NCBI RefSeq assembly: GCF_040207875.1
Contig: NZ_CP157942.1
Location: forward strand, 1,364,001 to 1,428,000
Direction of reading: 5' to 3'
DNA: 64,000 nucleotides
From: Wolbachia endosymbiont of Armadillidium arcangelii
GTDB taxonomy: Bacteria; Pseudomonadota; Alphaproteobacteria; Rickettsiales; Anaplasmataceae
The notes under the pieces: model-generated
Told to the model about the DNA's origin: nothing
Seen by the model: only the letters and a program-made list of their open reading frames with translations
Databases searched by the model: none
Made by a program: the position numbers and the translations under genes
Shown here: piece after piece, positions 38,240-47,021 of the stretch
Numbering within the stretch: the stretch's first letter is position 1
How the letters are laid out: each line of letters begins with the position of its first letter

Positions 38240-38494
38240 TAATAATAAAATTCTGTTTTATCAACCAACATTCTATGCATAATTACAGCTAGTTTTCTTG
38301 CTAATGCAACTACTGCTTTCTTTATACCCTTCTATTCCTATTGCTTCATACTCTTTACTTTGACTGAGCAAATACTCAGCTATTGCCTTGCTTTCGCTTG
38401 CAACAACCTCTTCTTCAACAATTTTTCCTTTCTCATCAACAATACTAATAAAAGTTTCTTTGAGTGAGATATCTAACCCGCTATAATATTTCAT
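38240..38494 (-). pseudogene. IS110-family transposase with large internal deletion
   Basis: Starts 'MKYYSGLDISLKETFISIVDE' (DEDD first Asp). After about 60 codons it jumps, with a frame change, to the extreme C-terminus of an IS110 transposase ('KKAVVALARKLAVIMHRML'), ending near 38245. The roughly 230 central residues are deleted. It represents a third IS110 subtype in the window. Confidence 0.65.
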
Positions 38495-38640
38495 GAGACT
38501 ACTCCTACTGTAAAAGTTTAAATTATTCTTGAAGAACTAATTCATTGAATTTGTTACTTCGTGCTAAAATAATGGAGTATGTCTCTCCATCATTCAATAG
38601 CAATTACAGTATGTTATTTGCTTTAGCTATAAATATTTAA

Positions 38641-40105
38641 GGTAACCGTTCACGGATTGTGAGAATGAATAAAGAACTAAGCAGTGACAGCTACTAGATT
38701 CTGTAGCTTTTGAAAGGGGTTCTGGCCATTTAGACGTGATGTCAAAAATATCGACAACATTCTTTCCACGAATCTTTCTCCACGTTCTGACCAGGTGAAA
38801 AAGCTGTTTTTACGATAAATTACGTACCGTCTAATTTGCCGTTCTGCAAGGTTGTTGGTTGTTTCTATCACTTCAGGTTTTCTTAAAAACTTCCACATCA
38901 TATCCTCAGACCGTAACATCTTAGCGGCCATTCTTGAAGCTTGAGTGCTATTTACAACCCTCGTCATTTTACGTAAAAAATGTTTTACCCTTTTCTGAAT
39001 TTTTCGCATCAGTCGATAAAATCTCAAATTATCTATCAAATTTTGTTTTTTTGCCTTATCTACTACAAACACCTTATTGCTGAGCGATTTTAGTGCTTGG
39101 CCAATTTTGCTTACTTCAACATTTTTACTATGGGCAAATCTCTCAAAATCTCTTGCCAAATGTGCCCAACATATCTGTCTATTTTCACGATTGAAGTAAT
39201 TGTATACAGCGTATCTATCGCTCACAACTATACCATCATATTCTGGCAGTAAACTCTTCAACACCTTCTTACCACGAGACTCAGTTACCCTCAGAAGTGT
39301 CAACGCTTTGTTCGTTATTACCCAACTCCAGCCTCTCTTTCCTTGATCTGTTTCGTCTATATGCAAATATTCGCTTTCTTGCAACTCTTCCTTCATTTTT
39401 TCATATTCAGATGCACACTTCTTCGATACCCTGCGTTCAGTATTTGAAACTAAACCAAGGCTTATATTTAGATTAAAAATACTGCCTAAAATTTGCTGTA
39501 CCTCTCTTTTTGAGTTAATAAAAAAGCCGCTAAGGCTGCTTATGATCGCTTTAGCATTAGACCCTAGAAGATCTCTTGCAACACCTTCGGGTAAATTTGC
39601 TGTAATTCTTTTTTTACATACTCTACAACGTCCTCTTTGCAATCTGTACTCAGTTATAATTGGCTTAATTTCTGGCAACTCTGCCTTCTGATGAATAATT
39701 TCATCTTCTAAAATAACCTTACCTCCACACATACAAATCGTATCAATTGTGCAGCTCACTACCTCATCTGCAGCCATTAATTTACGCTTATGCACCTTAT
39801 GTCCTGGCTGACCTCCTGGTTTTTTATCACTTTTCTTTTTTGCTTTCTTACGATATATATCTCGTGACGGTGGTAGCGATGAATTTTGCGAATTTAAGCC
39901 CAATTTGTCTTCTAATTCAACTATTTTTGCTTTCAAGCTATCATTTTCTCTGATCAGCGCTTTTATTTCTTCCTTGAGATTAACGTTTTCTGCCACAACC
40001 CTCTCTTGCAGCACTGTTATCATTTACCATTCCATATTTAGCTTCCTATTTCTTTACACTTTTATACTTACTTTGTAAACCACTTTATCTCCGTGAACGG
40101 TTACC
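38641..40105 (-). mobile_element. IS66-family element with target duplication
   Basis: 1465 bp bounded by perfect inverted repeats GGTAACCGTTCACGGA (38641-38656) and its complement (40090-40105). TATTTAA occurs on both sides (38634-38640 and 40106-40112), a 7-8 bp duplication close to the 8 bp usual for IS66. Only the tnpC-type transposase is encoded, as in the short ISBst12-like group. Intact ends and clear duplication suggest a recent insertion. Confidence 0.88.
38677..40023 (-). CDS. IS66-family transposase, intact
   Basis: A 448-residue protein: an N-terminal coiled coil ('ENDSLKAKIVELEDKLG', about 27-45), the Lys-rich 'SLPPSRD' and 'KKPGGQPGHKVHKRKL' stretch, a zinc-finger-like region ('CMCGGKV', 'CRVCKKR') and the DDE core ('LHIDETDQG' near 222, 'VSDRYAVYN' near 270, 'ETTNNLAERQIRRYVIYRKNSFF' near 395 with the final Glu). 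No frame damage. Probably competent for transposition. Confidence 0.92.
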   Translation of the reverse strand: MITVLQERVVAENVNLKEEIKALIRENDSLKAKIVELEDKLGLNSQNSSLPPSRDIYRKKAKKKSDKKPGGQPGHKVHKRKLMAADEVVSCTIDTICMCGGKVILEDEIIHQKAELPEIKPIITEYRLQRGRCRVCKKRITANLPEGVARDLLGSNAKAIISSLSGFFINSKREVQQILGSIFNLNISLGLVSNTERRVSKKCASEYEKMKEELQESEYLHIDETDQGKRGWSWVITNKALTLLRVTESRGKKVLKSLLPEYDGIVVSDRYAVYNYFNRENRQICWAHLARDFERFAHSKNVEVSKIGQALKSLSNKVFVVDKAKKQNLIDNLRFYRLMRKIQKRVKHFLRKMTRVVNSTQASRMAAKMLRSEDMMWKFLRKPEVIETTNNLAERQIRRYVIYRKNSFFTWSERGERFVERMLSIFLTSRLNGQNPFQKLQNLVAVTA

Positions 40106-40452
40106 TATTTAAGAAATTTACCAGCAAAAAAAGACAAAGAATTCCCGGAGTAGCTCACTCTTTATTTTAAAATTTGACGTTGGGTGATGTCTTAAGCAGC
40201 CCGTTTCAGCCTGTATAGGGAAAAACCCGGAAATTTTATAAAGGCATAGCATGCACATAGTGCAAAAATAGTACGCCAAATACAAGTCTTCTTGTCGTTT
40301 TAATCTGCACAGATTGGGAAGTTAAATAATATAGCTTCACTTTCATGATAAGTGAACTGACGAAATTTATAAAGTAATTTTTTCGTTTCTACTGAATGAC
40401 AGTTGTGGCCTATACAAGAAGTCTGTTGTAGTTTGTACGATATCTTTATAAA
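40106..40452. other. Intergenic stretch upstream of murD
   Basis: About 345 bases with one TATTTAA target duplicate at the left. Two CAAGAAGTCT-like tracts (about 40290-40305 and 40415-40425) resemble the AGACTTCTTG ends of the IS5-type remnants and may be solo end relics. No gene is seen. Confidence 0.4.
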
Positions 40453-41820
40453 ATGGCTCGCATAAGTTATCTAGCAGTGCAACTAAACAAATACAAAAAT
40501 CAAAGTGTTGCGGTTTTCGGCCTTGGTAAAACTGGTTTGTCTGTCATTAATGCTCTAACAAAGAGCAGTGCAAGAATCTATGCATGGGATGACAATGAAG
40601 AACAAATAGCAAATGCAAAAATGATATATAAAGAGTGTAATTTTATTCATCCCAAAGAATATAATTGGCATGAGATAAGAACATTGATTTTAAGCCCTGG
40701 AGTGCCAACAACAACGCATTGGATAGTGAAACTTGCAAGAAGCTTTGATTGCAAAATAAAATCAGACATTGAGCTATTTCTTGAAACTAAAACTACAAAT
40801 CAGAAGGTTATAGGCATCACAGGAACAAATGGCAAATCAACTACCACATCACTAATAGGGCACATACTAAAATCTGCAGGGAAAAAGGTAGCTATTGGCG
40901 GAAATTTAGGTGTTCCTATTTTGGATTTAGAAAGAGACGCAGAAATTTATGTAATTGAATTCTCTTCTTTCCAATTGGAGATAATGAATGAAATTAATGT
41001 GGATATTTCTGTATTGCTCAACATCACACCAGACCACATAGATAGACATGGAAGTATGAATAACTACATAGCAACTAAATTAAAATTGATAAACGGTAGC
41101 AAGATTGCTGTGATAGGATGTGATAACAAAATTACCGCTGATGTATTCAATAAATTCACTGGGAACAAAATTTCAATCTCAGCTGCGATGTCACCCTCTT
41201 TGTCATCCCAGTGCCTAGGCACTGGAAAACTAGAGAATCATAGCTTATCAGTAAGCGACGTAAAAATAAACCTAATATCCAACGCAGAGAACATGGCAGC
41301 CACATATGCCGTATGTAAGCTACTTGGAGTAGATAGCAACACCATTATCAACGGAATCAAATCCTTCCCAGGGTTAAGGCACAGAAATGAACTACTTGGC
41401 AAAATAAAGAATGTACTTTTTATCAACGATAGCAAAGCAACCAATGCAGAATCGAGTGAAAAGGCAATTTTATCTTATAAAAACATATATTGGATTGTCG
41501 GTGGAAAAAGCAAAAAAGGTGGAATAGAATCATTAAGCAAGCATTTCACCAAGATTAGAAAAGCTTTTCTTATTGGGGAATCAACTGAAGTTTTTGCAAA
41601 TATTATGGAGAATAAAATAGATTATATGAAGTGTTATAATCTAGAAAACGCATTTAAACTGGCTTTTAAAGAGGCAATAAATAGCAAAGAAGAAGTAACG
41701 ATATTACTTTCTCCTGCATGTTCCTCTTTTGATCAATGGAAAAATTTTAAAGAACGTGGTGAAGCATTTTGCAGAATGTTTGAAAATCTCAGGTACAATT
41801 ACATATGTTGTTTAGTGTGA
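40453..41820 (+). CDS. murD: UDP-N-acetylmuramoylalanine--D-glutamate ligase
   Basis: Adds D-Glu to UDP-MurNAc-L-Ala in the cytoplasmic phase of peptidoglycan (lipid II) synthesis. A 455-residue protein with the N-terminal Rossmann-like domain ('VFGLGKTGLS', 21-30), P-loop 'GITGTNGKST' (121-130), 'EFSSFQLE', the ligase motif 'ITPDHIDRHGS', and 'FINDSKATN' and 'LLSPACSSFDQWKNFKERGE' in the C-terminal domain. No Shine-Dalgarno is obvious. A Wolbachia-type palindrome is inserted in frame at about residues 250-258 without breaking the protein. Confidence 0.95.
   Translation: MARISYLAVQLNKYKNQSVAVFGLGKTGLSVINALTKSSARIYAWDDNEEQIANAKMIYKECNFIHPKEYNWHEIRTLILSPGVPTTTHWIVKLARSFDCKIKSDIELFLETKTTNQKVIGITGTNGKSTTTSLIGHILKSAGKKVAIGGNLGVPILDLERDAEIYVIEFSSFQLEIMNEINVDISVLLNITPDHIDRHGSMNNYIATKLKLINGSKIAVIGCDNKITADVFNKFTGNKISISAAMSPSLSSQCLGTGKLENHSLSVSDVKINLISNAENMAATYAVCKLLGVDSNTIINGIKSFPGLRHRNELLGKIKNVLFINDSKATNAESSEKAILSYKNIYWIVGGKSKKGGIESLSKHFTKIRKAFLIGESTEVFANIMENKIDYMKCYNLENAFKLAFKEAINSKEEVTILLSPACSSFDQWKNFKERGEAFCRMFENLRYNYICCLV
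41203..41225. repeat. Palindromic repeat inside the murD coding frame
   Basis: CCAGTGCCTAGGCACTGG (41208-41225) is an 18-bp perfect palindrome preceded by TCATC. It matches the intergenic 'GTCATCCCAGTGC...GCACTGG' repeats at 51655, 58791, 60236 and 60375. Within murD it is read as 'SQCLGTG'. Protein-coding palindromes of this kind are known in Wolbachia and Rickettsia. Confidence 0.75.
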
Positions 41821-41826
41821 TATTGC

Positions 41827-42438
41827 ATGAAACGAGATGAAATGAAGTTAATAGTAGATAAGCTGATTAAGGTTATTCCATTTGAAGGAATAAGTGATGC
41901 AACCTTATTGAAAGTGTGCACGGACCTTAACCTAGCCAATAGTTTTTGTAAATTTCAAAATGGAATATATAGTGCTTTGGAGTACATAGCAGAGGACTTA
42001 AATAGCTCAATGGAAACTGAACTTTGGAATTATAATTTAGAAGATATGAAGGTAAGAGAGCGGATAAAGTTAGCTGTCCAAATACGCCTTTCAAACTATG
42101 CTAAGTTACCAAATTACAGAGAGTTTTTAAAAAATGTTTTATCATCCTCTATATTACCAAAAAATACATACTTTTCTAGTAAAGTCTTGTACAGAACTGT
42201 TAGCACAATTTGGTACGGTATTTACGATCAATCAACAGATTTTAACTACTATACAAAACGGGTGATATTAGCTGGAGTGTACTTAAGTACGATACTTTTT
42301 TTTATTAATGATTATTCAGAAGATTTTGTGGATACTCTATCGTTTCTTGATAAGCGTATCAACAATGTCATGACGTTTCAAAAGTTTAAAACCCGTTTAA
42401 AAGGAATGGTAGAAAGCTGTATCTGTTCGGGGGAGTAG
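41827..42438 (+). CDS. COQ9-family protein (ubiquinone biosynthesis)
   Basis: A 203-residue protein with the COQ9 / RpsU-divergently-transcribed family pattern: an N-terminal TetR-like helical part ('LIKVIPFEGISDATLLKVCTDL') and the conserved 'KVRERIKLAVQIRLSNY' followed by 'VLYRTVSTIWYGIYDQSTDFNYYTKRVILAGVYLSTILFFINDYSEDFVDTLSFLDKRI'-type C-terminus, whose Trp-Tyr/Asp and 'YYTKR' blocks are diagnostic. In mitochondria COQ9 presents lipid intermediates to COQ7. It lies 6 bases after murD, so probably the same transcript. Confidence 0.85.
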   Translation: MKRDEMKLIVDKLIKVIPFEGISDATLLKVCTDLNLANSFCKFQNGIYSALEYIAEDLNSSMETELWNYNLEDMKVRERIKLAVQIRLSNYAKLPNYREFLKNVLSSSILPKNTYFSSKVLYRTVSTIWYGIYDQSTDFNYYTKRVILAGVYLSTILFFINDYSEDFVDTLSFLDKRINNVMTFQKFKTRLKGMVESCICSGE

Positions 42439-42481
42439 CAAGGTAGACAAGGTGGTCTAATCATAGAATAGCTATGAGGTA

Positions 42482-43097
42482 TAGCCCTACTCATAATAGT
42501 CGAAAAAGAGTAAGATATGGATTTATAGTAGTGAAGGTAAGTAGCATATAGTTATGACGTAAGGAAAAAGGTAATGGAAGCGTTGGATGAAGGAGAAAAC
42601 TATTGCCAAGAGATTTAAGATCGGGAAAACAACTTTATATGAGTGGAAGAAAAGACGTGAGAAAACGGGAGATTTTCAGTCAAAAAAGCCTGGAAGAGTG
42701 GATAAAATTACCGACTGGAATGCATTTGCAAGGTGGCAAAACTCAGTCAGAGATGCTGGTGCAATATTAGTAGACAATCGAGCACTTAAAAATATAGGAT
42801 TCACAAGACTTACGTATACAAAGAAAGAAATGAGGAAAAGCGAGCTCAATTTGTAAGGGTTATAGCGACAAAAGAACCTCAAAACTTAGTATATATAGAT
42901 GAATCTGGTATTGATAATACCGAAGACTATCCCTATGGATATTGCCAGAAAGGACAGCCCTAAAATCTGGAATCAGCATGGTTGCAGCCTTAAGTGGAAG
43001 AAAAATAGTTGCTCCGTTAATCTTTGAAGGCCACTGCAATATGTTAATAAATGGTTTGAGCAATTTCTGACACCGATCTGGACAAACTTTGATAATG
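42482..43097 (+). pseudogene. IS630-family transposase, decayed third copy
   Basis: Follows a TA (42480-42481) and a TAGCCCTACTCATAATAG end related to the other IS630 ends. Pieces such as 'AKRFKIGKTTLYEWKKRREKTGDFQSKKPG', 'YIDESGIDNTEDYPYGYCQKGQ' and 'APLIFEGHCNMLINGLSNF' follow in shifted frames. It ends at 43097 where an IS481 copy begins, losing the last catalytic residue. Confidence 0.8.
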
Positions 43098-44692
43098 TGT
43101 AATAGCCCAGACTTAATCTGACAGGCATGAATTAACTGACAGAAGAATCGACGAAGTCAAAACCGATATCAGAATCTGTTCTAATGTTATCAATATTTTT
43201 TTGGTAGGCAATATGCATGCTGTCAAAAAAGGTTTGCATAGCCATAGCAATATTTACCCGAATGTGGTCTAGATCTATTGTAAGAATGCACCCAATGGTC
43301 TACGTCTAACTGAAGTTCTGCCAAAGAGGTGTAAATTTTCTTTCTAAAGATAATATTGTAACATTCATCTTCTGTGGAACCTTTCACATATGCCATTAGT
43401 CTGTGGAGTTGGTTCTAGAGTGATCAATATTTTCTATTCCCAAATATAGCTGGTACGCATGATTCCCTGGTTTGCCACAATACTCCGTACCTCTATCGGT
43501 TAAAATGCGTAGCAATCTGTTCATCAAAAAATGGTATAACTCTATCATTGAGAAGATCTGCAGCTGTGATGGCAGTTTTCTCCGTATAAAGCTTAGCGAA
43601 GGCCACTCTAGAGTAGGTGTCAATGAAAGTTTGTTGATAAATTCGTCCAATACCTTTCTACATAATATGTATCTTGACTACCTAAGTATCCAGGGTGTTG
43701 TGTCTCAATTTCGCCATGTGCCTCTTTTTGTTCCTTAGCTTTTTCTAAAGCAGTAACTTGCTCCTCTGTCAAAATTATACCATCTTGTACTACCTTTGCT
43801 TCCAGCACTTTCAATCTCTTTTTAAAATTTTCAAGGTCGTTTCTTTGCCATATTCCCGCTAGCAGATATTAGAATTCCTCTCTTTTTCAGTTCATTTGCT
43901 GCTCTTTCTTGTCCATATGCTGGAAATTCTATTGCTATCTGCTTTTTCTATATTCTCTGATACTCTATTTGCATATAATGGCTTGCTTTTACTTATCGTC
44001 TGGTAGAGATCATAACTTTAAATCCTCCTATTAGGTTTAGTTGCTATGATCCCCCCAACAGAACCGTACTTGCGAATTTCCCGCATACGGCTCTTCAGTG
44101 TAGCATTCACAGCATCTTTTATTACTGCTATCTGATTTAGTTTTCCTTGCATCATATCCCAACCTCTGTTGTGTTGGTGTAACAATCCCTAACTATACCG
44201 CTGATCGCTTCCCCTTGTTTCCCACACTCTGAGTACTATCAATCAGTCCGACTTCCTTTGTATCTTCCGTTAATTCTCGCCTTTGTTGACTTGTTCCAAC
44301 GTACCTTAATGGGAATACAAAGGATCTCCCAAGTTTACGTAAACTCCATCTCAATACATGACACGGCCTCAGATCCCGATAGAGTGAGTGATAACTTGCC
44401 TTGTCGTTATCCTTCATACTGTCTTCCACTATATGGAAAGTGTCGACCTCCATGATGTTGGCAATTTCGGAACTCAATACCTTCACTTTCGTTGCACCCT
44501 GTATTGTCCATTCCATTAGCTTTACTACGTTCGTTACCTTACGCAGCATAATGGTTTGTTCTAGGCTGCTGGCTAGACTTTGCCTAGGTTGACCAACTGT
44601 CTTCTAAACGCTTTTCTTGGTGCACTCATATAATGCCTCTTCTCCTCCTGTTTCGTATAGTTCTTTGAATCGGTAAAATGTATCTCTCGAAT
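43098..44692 (-). pseudogene. IS481-family transposase, decayed, split by a group II intron piece
   Basis: The TGTAATAGCCCAGACTTAAT end at 43098 pairs with that of the copy at 28197-29333. Minus-strand pieces read 'ILTDRGTEYCGKPGNHAYQ', 'KVLEAKVVQDGIILTEEQVTALEKAKEQKEAHGEIE' and, beyond the intron fragment, 'RDTFYRFKELYETGGEEALYE' (44626-44692). The 5' end is missing where IS4 copy C is inserted at 44693. Confidence 0.75.
44003..44625 (-). other. Group II intron 5' half, truncated
   Basis: On the minus strand it begins GTGCACC at 44625, like the GUGYG start of group II introns. It ends in the hairpin 'GAGCCGTATGCGGGAAATTC' pairing with 'AAGTACGGTTCTGTTGGGGGG' (about 44053-44092), which in bacterial group II introns precedes the maturase gene. 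AGGAGG and an ATG follow, but only a few codons of the maturase remain before IS481 sequence resumes at about 44002. The host is the IS481 transposase gene. No splicing is possible without domains V and VI. Confidence 0.6.
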
Positions 44693-46267
44693 CACTGCCA
44701 TTAAGTTAAGGGAAAGTGATGGACTGTATTGTAAAATCAGGTAAGATCCACAAATTAAAAGAAGTAATGACATGAGTAAAAAAAAGAATAATCATGTTTA
44801 TAAAAAATAAATTGATGAGTTTAAACTTTATAAACGCACACAGAGCATCCTCAAAAGACTTCTCACGAAAAAGAAAGCTGCCCTTCATTAATGTATTTCT
44901 CCTGATTTTTAGAAAGAGTGTAAAGTCATTACAAGTAATGCTTAATGAGTTTGTTCTGCATACAAGAAAAGATTACACAATTACGGCAAGTGCATTTACT
45001 CAAGCAAGAAAGAAGCTAAAGCATACTGCGTTTTCAGAGTTAAATGATGATATAGTTTCCCTATACTACCAAGATCAGGAATTTAAAACCCACCATGGCT
45101 TCAGAGTACTTGCATTTGATGCTTCAATACTGATTCTGCCAAAGAGCGACAAAATAATAGGCGAGTTTGGCTCAAGAGCAGTATGGAATGGAATCCAGAG
45201 ATTTGAAGACTATACAAGTGCAACCTTTGAAGTTTGCTACGATGTGCTAAATAATATTGCAATAAAATCTGTGCTAAGTAGAGGTGACAGCTATGAGGTT
45301 GATTTAGCGATCGGTATGCTTGAATCCATAAAATCAGACGATTTGTTAATCTGTGATAGAGGATACGTATCTTATCGATTTCTTGCTGAGCTTACAGGAA
45401 GGAAAATCAATTATATAATTCGCTGTCCAAGTTCGTCTTTCAATGAAATAAACGCTATGTTTAAGCCGGAAAGCCCATCTAGTATGGTGGTAGTGTCTAC
45501 CGCACCTATTAAAGTAGCAAGACAGCTACGAAAGCTAGGATTACCTGATGAGATGAAATTCAGGTTAGTCAAAATAATACTTTCTTCTGGAGAAGTTGAA
45601 GTGTTAGTAACATCTCTGTTAGATGAGCAAAGTTTTACAGTCGAAGAGTTTGAGAGATTATATTACTTGCGCTGGGGAGTAGAAACATTTTTTTCTAGGC
45701 TGAAGGGAAGATTAAATTTAGAGAATTTCACAGGAAAAAGTATTGAAACTATCAAGTAGGATTTTTGGTCAACTATCTTCATCAGTAATCTAGAAAGTAT
45801 CATGATAGAAGATGATGAAGAGACGTTGAGCGCACAGAATAGTAAACTAAAAAAAAGCATCAATAAATCTGTCTCATTTAATGCGATTAAAAACTTAGCC
45901 TTTGATATTTTTTCTACAGAGTCAGACATAGACTGCATTATGGATCGACTATCACAGTTATTTTTGATGAACACTTTAGTGGTAAGAAAAGGGAGAAGAG
46001 TTGATCGTCATAAGATATCTGATATTCGTTCACTCAACTACCAGAAAAGAGCTAGAAAACATGTGTTTTAAATTCAAGATATCTTTTCAGTATCATTGCA
46101 TTAGTACATTCTTTGCAAAATAACCTGCAATTATTACTTTTTTAAATAACTTGCACTTTTCAGACTCTCTTTTCTTAAAAATTCACCCTAGTATTTACCA
46201 TAATTATCAATCACTTCAAATTTTTTGTCCAATCTTAACTTCTCTTTCCCTTAACTTAATGGCAGTG
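44693..46267 (+). mobile_element. IS4-family element copy C, complete length
   Basis: 1575 bp with matching terminal inverted repeats CACTGCCATTAAGTTAAGGG at 44693 and the complement ending at 46267. It contains the empty version of the site occupied by IS630-IS5 in copy B. No clear target duplication is visible at the borders (GAAT versus ACTC). Confidence 0.87.
44794..46071 (+). pseudogene. IS4-family transposase copy C, nonsense mutation
   Basis: Same 425-codon gene as 29429-30706, but with TAG at 45757-45759 in place of a CAG codon, cutting the protein just after the YREK region and leaving the last 104 codons (from 45802) unread. Also 'KSVLSRG' instead of 'KSALSRG'. The nonsense is shared with copy A. 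Confidence 0.88.
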
Positions 46268-46885
46268 ACTCTGGCTGCCGGTACCTACATCATTCACGTT
46301 GAACAAGAAGCTAAGCTGCTTTACATTCAAGCCCAAAGGTGAAAAAAACTTTATCAATGGATATTTTATTAACTCAAGAAGTGTCACTGGGATCAATAAT
46401 ATAGCATTTATAAGTGTGAGAACGACTGTAATACCTGGTATTATCCTGTGAATGTTCAAACCTACTAGCCACCTAATAAGGGCAGATATTTTTAACGCGC
46501 AATATAAAAGTGGTAACTGAATGTAATATATCAAATATATGGAGAAAAACAAAATTTTATCTTTTAATCTTATTGTTGGATCGTTATACACTTCAGAAAA
46601 AATATTACTATCAGCATTTTCACGTTTAAAAGATTGATAACTGCTTATAATCTTTGTTGAAAAAATAAGAGGTATTACGCAACACACGATACAAACAATG
46701 CATAATGCTATTAATACCTCATTTGAAGTTTTTGCAAGCGTATCAACAAAGGGTGCCAGTACTTTCAATAGATAGAAAGATAGTAATTCCAATAGGTAGA
46801 GAAATAAAGCCATTGCTCCAATAGCAAGACTAACTAATAAAACACCCCCACAAATAATCAAAAAATTTTTTAATCTTGGATTCAT
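46256..46885 (-). CDS. Unknown membrane protein with four or five hydrophobic segments
   Basis: A 209-residue protein I do not recognise. Hydrophobic segments lie at about 7-45 ('FLIICGGVLLVSLAIGAMALFLYLL'), 58-76 ('VLIALCIVCIVCCVIPLIF'), 110-128 and 150-170, so it is probably an inner-membrane protein. The start has AGGAGAGG six bases before the ATG. The last few codons ('SQSHCH') are supplied by the IS4 copy C end at 46267, so the natural C-terminus has been replaced, though little seems lost. Confidence 0.7.
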   Translation of the reverse strand: MNPRLKNFLIICGGVLLVSLAIGAMALFLYLLELLSFYLLKVLAPFVDTLAKTSNEVLIALCIVCIVCCVIPLIFSTKIISSYQSFKRENADSNIFSEVYNDPTIRLKDKILFFSIYLIYYIQLPLLYCALKISALIRWLVGLNIHRIIPGITVVLTLINAILLIPVTLLELIKYPLIKFFSPLGLNVKQLSFLFNVNDVGTGSQSHCH

Positions 46886-47021
46886 ACCTCTCCTAACAAT
46901 CTATTAATATACCCCTTAATTGTATGTATAAATAAAAAAGATGTAAATTTTTATATAAAAAAGATCGATTGAAATTTCTGAGCTTCAGCTATATTGTTGA
47001 TATATTCAGATAAAAATTATC

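Noticed and set aside
40453..41820. murD as a pseudogene because of the inserted palindrome
   Set aside because: The insert keeps the frame, and all catalytic motifs before and after it are intact.
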